Shown: piece after piece, positions 36,354 through 46,645 of the stretch
Layout of the letters: each line of letters begins with the position of its first letter
Position numbering within the stretch: position 1 is the first letter of the stretch
Source: Amblyornis subalaris
Lineage: Eukaryota > Chordata > Aves > Passeriformes > Ptilonorhynchidae
DNA length: 64,000 bases
Reading direction: 5' to 3'
NCBI GenBank assembly: GCA_018881555.1
Contig: JACAXG010000060.1
Location: 4,712,001 to 4,776,000, forward strand
The notes under the pieces: model-generated
Database searches by the model: none
What the model was told of the DNA's origin: nothing
The model's input: only the letters and a program-made list of their open reading frames with translations
Translations under genes and position numbers: made by a program

Positions 36354-36679
36354 AGATTCAACAAGACCAAGTGCAAGGTCCAACACCTGGAGCAGGGAAA
36401 CCACTGAAAACAATACTGAACAGAGGATGAAGAGATTGAGGGAAGCCCTGACAAGAAGGACTTGGGTGTGCTGGTGAAGAAAAAGCTTGACNTAAACTGC
36501 TAATGTGGACTTGCAGCTCAGAAAGCCAAATGTGATCTGGGCTGCCTCTAAAGCNGTGTGGTCAGCAGAGCGAGGGAAGTGATCCTCTCCCTCTGCTCTG
36601 GTGGAACTCGACCTGGAGTACCACCTCGAGCTCTGGGGTCCTCAGCACAGAAATGTTATGGAACTGTTGGAGTGGGTCC

Positions 36680-37497
36680 TGTTATAAGTGTTTTGGTTTG
36701 GCTGTTAGTTTGTTATAGGAGTTTTGATTTAATTGTTACTTAATATATATATAAGTCTGTTAACTTAATTAACTATTGTTACTGTTATACAGGTTCTGGT
36801 CTAATCATCAGTTAACTGTCGTTATCTACTAGGTACGTGTTTAAATGCTCTTATTACTTCCTTGAGTTCAATTGTAACCTTTAATTGTATCCTAAGGGTT
36901 GAGTCAGTTAAATGGTTAAGTATTTCAATTACCTGTTGTTACTTAATATAAGTATGTTCAATTGTTATTACCATTTGAGCCAGTTGAGGGGTTAGGTTAT
37001 GTTAGAATGGGGAAAAGCAAGAGTAGTATATAAAGGCATCGTGCAGGCGTGGGCTTTATTCATGAAACAGGGTGCTCTAGAAGATTCTAAAGATTGACAT
37101 CATCACCCTGACACCATCTCATATGTCATCAAGAAAAGCCAAGATTGGACAGCGGAGCCAGCCGATAGAATCAATCCCTACACAAATGATTGGCCCAGAA
37201 TGCACCTGCAAACTAACCAATGACAACGGACATTTGGACATTCAAATGAGGCATCAAAAGTGCTCTGACCAATCAGAGAACGAGCCAAAGGTTATAGAAA
37301 CTGTTCTAGGGCTTAGCAGTGTGTTCTCCTAAGGTGGCTTGCTCACCGAGGGAGCACCCAGCGTTGCACCGCGCTGTTACAAGTATCTCTGCCTTGTCGT
37401 GCTTGGCAGTGGGGCTACTCCCCTCTGCACCTCCCCGTTGTTGCTCTTTAATAAACCAATTTCTAGAATTGGCAACTTTGTCGGAGTGTTTCTGACA
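36680..37497 (+). mobile_element. Solo LTR A inside the CR1
   Basis: An 818-bp block begins TGTTATAAGTG and ends GTGTTTCTGACA, the TG...CA ends of a retroviral LTR. It interrupts CR1 exactly. Flanking pentamers GGTCC (36675-36679) and GCTCC (37498-37502) form a 5-bp target-site duplication with one mismatch. The first ~340 bp are AT-rich with repeated TTGTTA/GTTACTTAAT words. A TATATAAA lies at 37027-37034. A CCAAT (37269-37273) with TTATAGAAA (37292-37300) is a second promoter option that better fits the AATAAA at 37450-37455. No internal viral genes are present, so it is a solo LTR. The 5-bp duplication suggests an ERVL-like group, which is an inference. Confidence 0.85.
37450..37455 (+). 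terminator. AATAAA of LTR A
   Basis: A canonical polyadenylation hexamer lies 42 bp before the 3' end of LTR A, in the position expected near an R/U5 junction. Activity is not known. Confidence 0.6.
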
Positions 37498-38066
37498 GCT
37501 CCAGCTGACGTCCACAAAGATGATTGGGAGGATGGAACACTTCTTCTATGGGAAATGGTTGAGAGACTTGGTGTTATGAATGAAGAATCAGTTTGGCTTT
37601 CGCATCATTGTTAGAGTTGTTAGTTGAGTTAAAAGTTGTTACAGTTGTTTATGAAGTTACTTGTTGAGTGCGTTTTAATTAAGAAATTGTTAGACTGTTC
37701 CCAGTTATTTCTATTTTGTTTAATTAATTTCNGCAAGTTCTGTTCATATTTTAAGGTTTAATAACACCCTTTTAAGCAATACCCCAGTTAAGTGTTTTTC
37801 AGAGACAGCAGACTTCCACAAGGGGCCCAAGGACTATTTTTAGCATACCACAGTTAACCTGCCACCGAGCCCCATGGCAACGTGAATTTCAATGAGGACT
37901 TTTCCCGCCACTTGGACTGATTACCTCACTCAAGACCTTTTCCCCTAGCAACGGCGAGCCATTGGATAAAGAACTGTGCCCATGACATGGACTTTAGAGG
38001 GACTCGACCAGTCTCCTCCTACCTTGGAGGCCGGACAGTGGGCGGTGATGGGAGGGGCCAGAGGGG

Positions 38067-38073
38067 TATAAAA
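38067..38073 (+). promoter_or_regulatory. TATA box of LTR B
   Basis: TATAAAA follows the GC-rich GGCGGTGATGGGAGGGGCCA segment and precedes AATAAA by 107 bp, the spacing of a compact R region. An inverted CCAAT (ATTGG) lies upstream near 37960. It is the best preserved ERV promoter in the window. Confidence 0.65.
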
Positions 38074-38179
38074 CCTGCTCTCACCAGTCCGGAGCTTGCT
38101 CNTTACCTTAGGGCTAGGTTGTGGCAAAGCCCGGTGCTGTGGTTCATAGGCCTTATTTCTCTATCTAGAGACTTTAATT

Positions 38180-38185
38180 AATAAA
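38180..38185 (+). terminator. AATAAA of LTR B
   Basis: This canonical hexamer lies about 110 bp downstream of the TATA box, as expected for the R region end. The remaining ~210 bp would then be U5. Confidence 0.6.
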
Positions 38186-38762
38186 TGTTGCTTCGGACTA
38201 GCTGAAGCAACAACCCAGCGCCGCAGATCTCTGTTGTGCGTGAATAACCGCCTCGGTGTGAAGTGTCTCTGATCCCCGTGTTCCCGGTTTTGTTGTTTTA
38301 ATTAACTAATTTGAACTTCGTTTTCCAAATTAATTTTTCTTTTAATAAATTACCTTTCTTTTTAATTTAAAACCAAGAGTTGCCTTCATTTTTGACACTT
38401 GGGGCTGTTAAATCTGGAGAATAGATTTCTCCAAGATCTTATTGTGANCTTCCAGTACTAAAAGGGGGTTTAGAATAAAGATGGGGAAAATTTATTACTA
38501 GGGCCCNTTGCAATAGGACAGTGGACAATGATTTTAAACTAAAAGGGGGTAGATTCAGACTAGATATAAGGAGCAAATTTTTTACAATGAAGGCAGTAAA
38601 ACACTGGATCAAGTTGTCCAGAAACATGCTAGACGCCCCATCCCTGGAAAAATTCACGGTCAGGCTGGTTCTGATCATCCCAATCTAGGGGAGGATGTCC
38701 CTGCTCATTGGAGGAGGGACCCTTATAAGTTCCTTTCTACCAAAACTATTCTATGATTCTGT

Positions 38763-41700
38763 ATGCCTAAAATTATTTTATATGAATCTGCATATAAGAT
38801 GAATTTCTATATGAAAACAGATCTATGTATTACAGATTAATGTGCATTTTCAGACTAGGATATAGTTGGCTTCTTAGAAATGAAGAGACAAACATGCGCT
38901 CCCAGCTGAACCTAATGACAGTGCTGAAGTAACTTATTACAGGTGCAAAATTACTCACAAATACTCCTTTGAAAAAATGCGATTGCTGAAGACAACAGTG
39001 AGAAGCTTCTAAAAATCTAGGCTGCTACACCAGTCAACACCTCTGCAAAACTAATGACACAAATTTTAAGGATGGTTCAAAAGTAACACATAGATCTACC
39101 ATTATTTATGCAGCTAAATGTCTCTGCAAAGCCAAAGGATCTCAATCCAGAGAAAAAAACAAGGTGATATTCCATGTCCAGGTGTATTGTTCTATAGGGA
39201 CAATTAGGAGATTGATTAGGCTCTTGCTGTCATCAGTAACAGTCTACTGTTGACTTCAGTGGGAGTAAGGATTAATCCCAAATTACCATGTCTGTAAAAG
39301 AAGACATCCTTTGATTTTTGTCCATATTCTAAATTGATGATTTCACCCTTATGGAACAGTTAAACTGAAAGAGCAGCCTCCTTATGAATTTTCTCTCTCA
39401 AGAAATGAAATCTATATAATGCCTTATGGATTATTTTATGTTCAATGAAGTTTCCATTGCANTATGACTGATAATGCTGAAAATGTATTAAAATTAATAA
39501 GATAAATGGTTTTTGAAGAAATCCACAGCTACAACCCTTTTTTTTTAAGGCTGGCAAGGACAAGTCATTAATAATTTCAGAATTGAGTTGTTAAACAGAA
39601 TTCTAGTTAATTCTGCCAGCTCCCAAGAATTTACACTTAATCTGTCTTCCTTGTTTGACTTCTACCTTTGGCAAAACTATTACATTTCAGCCAGTGACCC
39701 ATTTCCACAAATGTTTAAAGTTATATTTAAGAGTGGGAGAAAGATGAAAGCAAGCAGTGTTTCCAAATTACAGACTTATTAATTTCTATGAAAAACCCAG
39801 ATTAGCTGCCTGAAAATATTTGTATTTCTTACTGAAATGTAATACAGAGTGGCTTTGAATTCATAGTTTCAGTAAAACAAAATTCAACAGGTTTGAGAAC
39901 CCTGNCCCTCTCATAGCAAGGTGCTTTGTTGGTGGAAAGCCAGTGTCAGCACAAGCTGGAATAGATACCTGTGACAAACCTTCGCTTGTAGGTTTTCCCA
40001 TCACCAGGTAAGAGACTTCCATTCTGGTAAATGTGTATGAGCCAGCACACATACAAAAATTAAATGTTCTTGAAAGACACTGGTTCTCAGTGAATCCAGG
40101 TCTTCTCATTTTTCTCAGCTTTTGTTTTACTTAATTGAACATTTAAAAACTTATGTGTGATTTATTCTTTCCTTTTACTGGCTTCTAATAAATGCTCAAA
40201 AATAATCAGTCATCCTGAATGACACTAAGTAGAAAGCATTATTTTCTATCAAAACCGTGGATAATAAAGTGATTCTTTAGAACTGGATAAAGATAAATTA
40301 GGGGGGTGTGGTTCCAGAACTCTAAACAACAGGAAACAAAAAATTGTCTGTCAAGTAACACAATCAGTTGGTAGTCAAACATTGCGATGTCTTTAAAAAG
40401 CCAGATAAGGAGGTTAATTTTGTGTGACACTCACTAATTTTTCTTTTCTGAATGTATGTATAGTTGTGGTTTTTTCACCAAAAATAGATAAATAATGGAA
40501 AAAAAGAATAAACGTATGGATGGAGGAGAGAAATATTGAGAACTCCAGTAGGTTTCTCATTATGTTTATTGTTTTGAGAAAGTGTTAACATTTTGGGCAG
40601 CTGCTGAACTGAAAATTACAGTAAAAAATCNGAAATATTACCCCTTTACTTAAAGACATTAGCTTTAGTTTGCAGAAATATTATGCAGTTTGAGCATATC
40701 ATAAATCTCCTTCGCAGTAGGCTGCTTGAGGAAATTGAATTGATCCCTTGAAATGGGCATTGACTCCATCTGAAAATAATGTTGACTAAGTTTCCATGGA
40801 CCAACTGGAAAAACTATTAGGGGAGTTGAAGTTCTGCCATATCAGCTAATTGAAAAGATGTGGTATATATATAATATATGTATATACTATATTGGCTGGT
40901 TCCTTATTTTTGCTGTTGCCCTAGTCACTGCCATAGCAATCCTCTGACCATTTTAAACTAAAGAGCTGCAGTAAACCGCACCCTTATCATGTCTCTAAAA
41001 CAAATCTTTGTTGATTGCAATGCTCTTGAAGGCATATGACGGTTGCTCAGATATCATCTCTGAGGTTAGCATCTTTTCAACATAATGCATTCTTTCACAA
41101 CTTTTTTTTTTTTTTTTCGTGTCAGGTGAACAAATGCCCTGAACAGGGCCCAGGGAGAAGAAACTCGGTTTTGCCGACAATCCCAGCCTCACCCTGTCTC
41201 CTCACACCACTCTTTTCTTCAATATGACATTATGTGGGAGCCAACTTTTTGCTATGATGATACAATTCTCATGGAATACAAGGAAATTCTGAGGACAACA
41301 TTTTTCCTAAGCACTTTTGTTCCATTACTCAGCAGTATCTATTGAAACTTACTAAAGAAGGAAGCAATTGGTGTATTTTCCCAAGAATACATCTGCAATG
41401 CAAAATATTACTGAAATCTTGAAATCATTTTGCAAGTGATGTCTGCACTATATACGTACATACATACGTGTCAAACATAGACTCAAATTTTAATAGTCTA
41501 ATGATAACATATTGATATGTAAAACCAAAACAGGTTATGATTATGAACATTTCTTGTTCAGTGGTGAGTTAACTGTAATTTTTCATGTCAGTATGTGTAA
41601 ACTGAACATCTCTGCAATACTACCAGTGATCATTTTTGTTGATTTTTTTGCCTTATTCTTGAATCAAAGATACAACAAATTTCTGTGTTCTGGTATTTAA

Positions 41701-44700
41701 TCTGATTTTCTTGAATTTATATATCCCAACAAAACATATATTTATAGATCAACTGAACTATCGGAGGGTTTTAAGGCGAGTGTTACATTTTGGTTTTGAA
41801 TTAACTTGGCAATTTTNAAATTGTTAAATCGATCCTAGGAGATATATCATCTGCAGGTCAATTACATTTAAATATTTATCACTTATCAGTAACAATCTTA
41901 TTAATCTTTTTATCTTTCATTTTTGTTGTTTCGTTTTTCTTCTTCATCATCTGTCTGTGAATCCTCTTTTACTTCAAGTGTCACTACTGTTTTGTTTATA
42001 AAGAGGGTGAAATAGAGCAATCATTGTTTGAGCCCTTCCTTCTGTTGGTGTAACATTTGAATTATTAAAAAGTGTTTTAATTTGTTTTAAATATAAGATA
42101 AATAAAGATTATAGGGCAACTTTTATTCCTCTTCTGTTGCAGGACAGCAGTTGGGTACTTATCAGTTCTTATGAGAGTTAGGGAATGCCGCACTTGTGGT
42201 ATATTAAGCTGAATGGGACTCAGCAATGAGCAAAATAGTCGGCAAGTTGTTTAGGGAAAATACATGAGAACTCCATGAGAGATATTATTTAGTTTCTAGA
42301 GAACAAAAGTAACTGTAAGATGAGTTGAGATGCAAAACTGAGCAAACTGTCAGCTGCTTCTCATCCTGTTCCAACCAATGGATAAATAAAATCATCCATG
42401 ACAAGACACGTCCTGTTGGCTTCTATCTTAATTCAGTCAAATGAGTATCAGTAAATACAAGGGAAAATCTTTTATGTCAAATACCTCTAGAAGGTATTAA
42501 AATACATTAGTTTTCCACAAGAAAAATGGCTTTTGAACCACTTTCTACAAACAGTTTGAGCAGACTGTTGCTTGGTCTGGATGTAAATTCAGTATGTTCA
42601 TGTAAAGCAGTTACTACTTGCAGTAGTGATAGTCACATGGGCATATGTGAGCATGGATGTGGATATGTTTGAGGAATTCAGTGGATAATCTTTTAAATAT
42701 TTTTAATAGATGTATAATTTCCTCNTATTTAAAACCGTGAAAACAGTTGAAAACTATTGAAAAAATTTTAAAATGTCAAGCTTTGATTTAAAATTGTGAC
42801 AGAAAAGTATTCTTTAGCAAGTAACACTTTAAGATTCTCTGCTTGAGCTATTTTTGATAATAATACTAAAGTTAAATTCAAAATATCTACACAGCTTTTA
42901 CTGTATAAAGGTCTCTAATACAGGAATTTGGGACTTGAGAAGACTGCCTGAGTCAGAGAACTGATTCCTGGAAATCCTACATCTCTGTGAAATCTGAAAC
43001 ACTGTAAAATATTATCATTTCAATGTTTGTGATCCTCTACTAGAAGTTTAATTCTATTTTCAGAACTCTAAACAAAGCAAATTATATTTAAGATTTTAGT
43101 TGTAAACACAACAATGAAAGTTGCTAGTGCCAGTTAAGAGGATTGCTCCAAATGGAAATGGATGGGGTGGTTCTAAAAATAATTGGCGAGAGAATAGTGC
43201 ATAGAATTTCTGTGAAGGTTCTGGAACATTTTTATAAATATACACTGCTTGGTAGTCCTGATGGCACCATGAAACACTACCTCTAGACTCAAGAGTGCTC
43301 ACAATCTTATCTTGGACATTAATTTAAGGTNATTAATGTAAACTAAATAACTGTTGTGCAATCCAAAATAATGTAAATTTGCCTCATTTTCATTTTTTTG
43401 GTCACTGATTTACGAACATGACATTGGCAGAGCTCTGAGTAATGGTGGAGGAGATTTCAGAGTTCTGAAACGGACTCACAGAAATTCCATTTTTAAGCCA
43501 ATTACAGATGCTACTTCATTTACTCTCAGCGACATAAAACTAGGAAATCTTTGTGGCTAAGGTCTTGCTAGAGTGGCATATTTCCAAGTTTCTAATGCAG
43601 CAGGAAAAATAATCCTAAAAGAAGGTCGATGAGTTGAAAACTCAAGCAAGAAAGATGCTTCTGTGCTGTGATTAGATTAAAAGGTTTTAAGATTGGAGTG
43701 TTTTCCGGGAGCTGAAGGTTGCAGCTGCTAGAAGAAATGACAGGAATTTGTAAATTAGCAAGGTCATTTTTCTCGGACACTGAAAAATCAGAAAGTTTTA
43801 TTTTGCCCAAAAGTGTTTTTCTTCTTCAGTGATCCATTTACCTGTTTACTTGAAAATTTTGGTTATACTGCAAAGACAGACATTCTTACATTTTGCTACT
43901 GATTTAGTTTGAATAAGTTTGTATTGTTGTCTTCCAAAATAAATGTGTGGATACCATTTTGTGGGAGTGCGTTGTTATCACAGTAACTGGTGAGCAAAAT
44001 GGTTCGTGTAAAAAATGCCAAACATTTATCATGTTTTCAAGGTTTATGGAAATGCTTCCTGTTCAACCTTTCAGTAGGTACAAATTTGCTTTTGTTTGTA
44101 CATCAATTTTTAGGAATATCACTCTTTTCAGAGTTCAGGTGTGATAACATATTATTTGTGAACTTTATTATTTCCTTGGCATAAAAATATGNAATTGTAT
44201 AGGAAAATCAGGGCATTTCTGAGCAGTCAAGCAACAGAACAGTCATGATATACTGGTGTTATTTGGGTGCTAACCAGTTACTCAGCTTACTTATTTAGTA
44301 GAAATAATAACTTTTAATATTTTTCCATGTGTTCTTCCCCAGTATTTCTGAGATACCTCTTGTTTTCTGCATTTTCCCACTTCTAAATTCCCATGGTCTA
44401 CAGACATTTGGGACAGAAACTTGCTATGATGAAAAATACTAGTGTTTCTCAACATCTAGATACAGAGCATGGGTGGGAGTTGGGTTAAAATATGTGTATT
44501 TCAACAAGAACATCCTCTACAAGTGTTAGCATGACTTATTGTTGTCATGCCCTCAGGATGAAGAAGCCCAAATAAGATCTGTCTGTAGCAATAGATTTAT
44601 TATGACAGTTCTTTTCCAGGTTCATCTTAGATTGAGTATCTAACACATGCCTCATTTTTCTTAATGGTGCTTTTGGATAGAGGCAGAGAATAATGTCATA

Positions 44701-46531
44701 TATGGAGTGAAAAAAAATCAGAATATAAACAAACTTCTATTAAAAAAAAAAAAGAAGACTAAAAGAACTAACAGAAAATGTGACAACTAAGTTTTACAGC
44801 CATGACCCAAAACAAAGCATAGAGTATCTAAATCTGATTAAAATCTTGCTCTATTAAATATTTTGGTCCAATTTCTCAATACTGAACCTATCAAGAACTT
44901 TGGATAAGGTTAAAGCAACTTTTTACTTGAAATGGAGCTACCGAGTCCAGTGAGGTTTTAACATTACAGCTCCTAAACTGATATGGATTCACAAAGCACT
45001 GTGACTGTTGCTACAGGAATACTTGAAACTGAAATACAGTTTGAAAACATGTAATAAAGTTGACTTATGCTTAGATCCTTTTCTGGACAACACCATCCTA
45101 AAATACNTGGTTTATACCAATGTGACAAAGATGGGCATACTCTTGATCTGATCCTAGATTGTCCTACAACAGAAAAATAAATTAGATGGTTTTTTTTTAA
45201 TTGGAAAAAACACCCCTAATGAAAAGACTTTTCCTTCTTGTTTGGGAAGAGACTATGAAAGATGGTTGAAAAAATTGTGCAGAGAGTGTTCAGGAAGAAA
45301 CTATGTGGTTTACATATCTTCATCAGAGAAAGCGCAGTTTCCTGTCAGAAATTTCAAGTCAAAGAAAAAAATATATGATGATGATTTACATTTATGCAAC
45401 TTGGAAACAGGTAAAACTTTTCTAATAAAATTAAATAGCAAATAGAATGACTTAGAGAGATGCTGATGCTTTCAGATGAAGGCCTTCTCTTGTGGGAGGT
45501 ATGATTTAGCCACACAAAGGACAGTGCTTCCAGGTTCCAGAGGACATCCAAAGAGGAGAGGCTAACTGACCATGAGAAAGACTCCTTTACAATATCTACA
45601 GACTTGTTGCCTGAAGATCTGACCCATTCTGGGGAATTTAGATAAACAGCTAAAGAGTTAGGCCCTTAGTAATATTAAACTGAAACTCTTAAGTAATTTG
45701 AGATGCACACACATCTTTATTGGAATGTTCACATTTAACTCTGAAAATGTTTTGAAAACTCAAAGCAAAAAGCCATGTGAATAGTAATTTCATATTTTGC
45801 TAAAACGAAAATTAAAAATCTAGTTTTGGTCGAGTATATTTTAAGTAACATACAGTATTTGTTTGGATAAAAGTTGCACCTACATATAGTAGCTTTAAAT
45901 ATAACTCTCATCTTAAGAATTTTAGAAATTCATATGTAGGTTTCCTAGAGTTAATGATGTCAGGCTGCTGCTATGGCTCCATGACCACTGGTCAAGAGCC
46001 CTCTGTTACTTCCATGTGCCTTCTGAGGTGGCTGAACACCATCCAAATGTGATTTCAAGGGTGATTTCTTTCATTGAGCACAGTGATATGTGCAAGTAGC
46101 ACTATAAACCCTGCTGGAAGCACATTATCACAGTAACAAACCTGTGCCCTTTTGCTCTCTTAGAAGCAGTAGGGCTGTACTGTGTCTTACAAATGCAATG
46201 GTGAGATTTATGCCAGTGCACTCCTGTTGGTGGGAAAATTCTAATAAAAAGTTTTGGTATTTGAGTAAGTGCAGTAGCATGTGGGTGATCTGACCAATTG
46301 GAAAATATTTGCATCCAGAAGGACAAAGAGAGTTTTAAAAAAGGTGTGCAGGCTACAGACAGACACGCACNTACACACATGCACACGCACATACTCACAA
46401 GTAGTGTATTAAAGCAGAATATTTTTTTCCTGTAATTATGAAGAAATTTATGAATGTAAAGAGTAAGAAAGTGAATACTAGAAAAAGCTGCAAAATTAAG
46501 CGTTGCAGTCTTTGTTTCCTTTGTGAATTTA
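38763..46531. other. AT-rich DNA, no gene seen
   Basis: This is 7.8 kb with no confirmed gene. A short segment at 39244-39280 (GTTGACTTCAGTGGGAGTAA then GGATTAATCCC) resembles half of an old sauropsid foldback repeat. Simple sequence occurs at 40862-40894 (TA-rich), 41101-41118 (T run), 41447-41470 (TACATACG-like) and 46364-46399 (CA-rich). The 154-codon minus frame at 46102-46566 overlaps the CA-rich tract and the start of the foldback, and shows no domain. Confidence 0.45.
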
Positions 46532-46645
46532 GGCTCCAGTCCAGTTAAGCACTTAAGCATATGCATAATTTTATGTGTGTGAGAGACATTAATACTTATT
46601 GCTTGAAGTTATGCATGTGTTTAAGTGCTTACCTGGATTTGGGAC
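46532..46645. repeat. Imperfect foldback (MITE-like) element
   Basis: The left arm CCAGTTAAGCACTTAAGCAT + ATGCATAA and the right arm TTATGCATGTGTTTAAGTGC + TTACCTGGAT are imperfect inverted repeats of about 45 bp around a ~20-bp centre. The GTTAAGCACTTAAGCA words and terminal CCAG/CTGGAT pattern resemble palindromic repeats common in sauropsid genomes. The family name is not assigned. The arms have drifted, so it is old. Confidence 0.6.

Larger units (their letters stand above)
37572..38397 (+). mobile_element. Solo LTR B inside the CR1
   Basis: An 826-bp block begins TGTTATGAATG and ends CATTTTTGACA. It is flanked on both sides by the identical pentamer CTTGG (37567-37571 and 38398-38402), a perfect 5-bp target-site duplication. 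CR1 sequence stops at one copy and resumes at the other. U3 is AT-rich and starts with GTTGTTAG/GTTGAGTT words. A TATAAAA at 38067-38073 sits behind a GC-rich stretch. An AATAAA is at 38180-38185 and another at 38344-38349. It resembles LTR A in length, ends and layout but not in most of its sequence. It may be a related family. No gag, pol or env remains. Confidence 0.88.
36354..38762 (+). mobile_element. CR1 LINE split by two solo LTRs
   Basis: One plus-strand CR1 occupies three segments: 36354-36679, about 37498-37571 and 38398-38762. The first opens TTCAACAAGACCAAGTGCAA (FNKTKCKV.HL in the RT ORF) and runs to GTTGGAGTGGGTCC. The second carries CACAAAGATGATTGGGAGGA and ends GAGAGACTTGG. 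The third resumes GGGGCTGTTAAATCTGGAGA, then has TAGATTCAGACTAGATATAA, then CCCCATCCCTGG, and ends ACTATTCTATGATTCTGT. Together they give about 765 bp of continuous CR1 sequence in the right order. The gaps are filled by LTRs, so the CR1 is older than both insertions. No open frame remains. Confidence 0.93.

Noticed and set aside
36680..38397. A single provirus with two LTRs
   Set aside because: The two LTRs differ in most of their sequence, each has its own target-site duplication, and CR1 rather than viral sequence lies between them.
39244..39280. Half of a sauropsid foldback repeat (TTGACTTCAGTGGGAGTAA)
   Set aside because: Too short to be sure; mentioned only in the description of the interval.
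46102..46566. 154-codon minus-strand open frame
   Set aside because: It crosses a CA-rich tract and the edge of a foldback repeat. Cysteine-rich residues come from the simple sequence (ACAC/GTGT).
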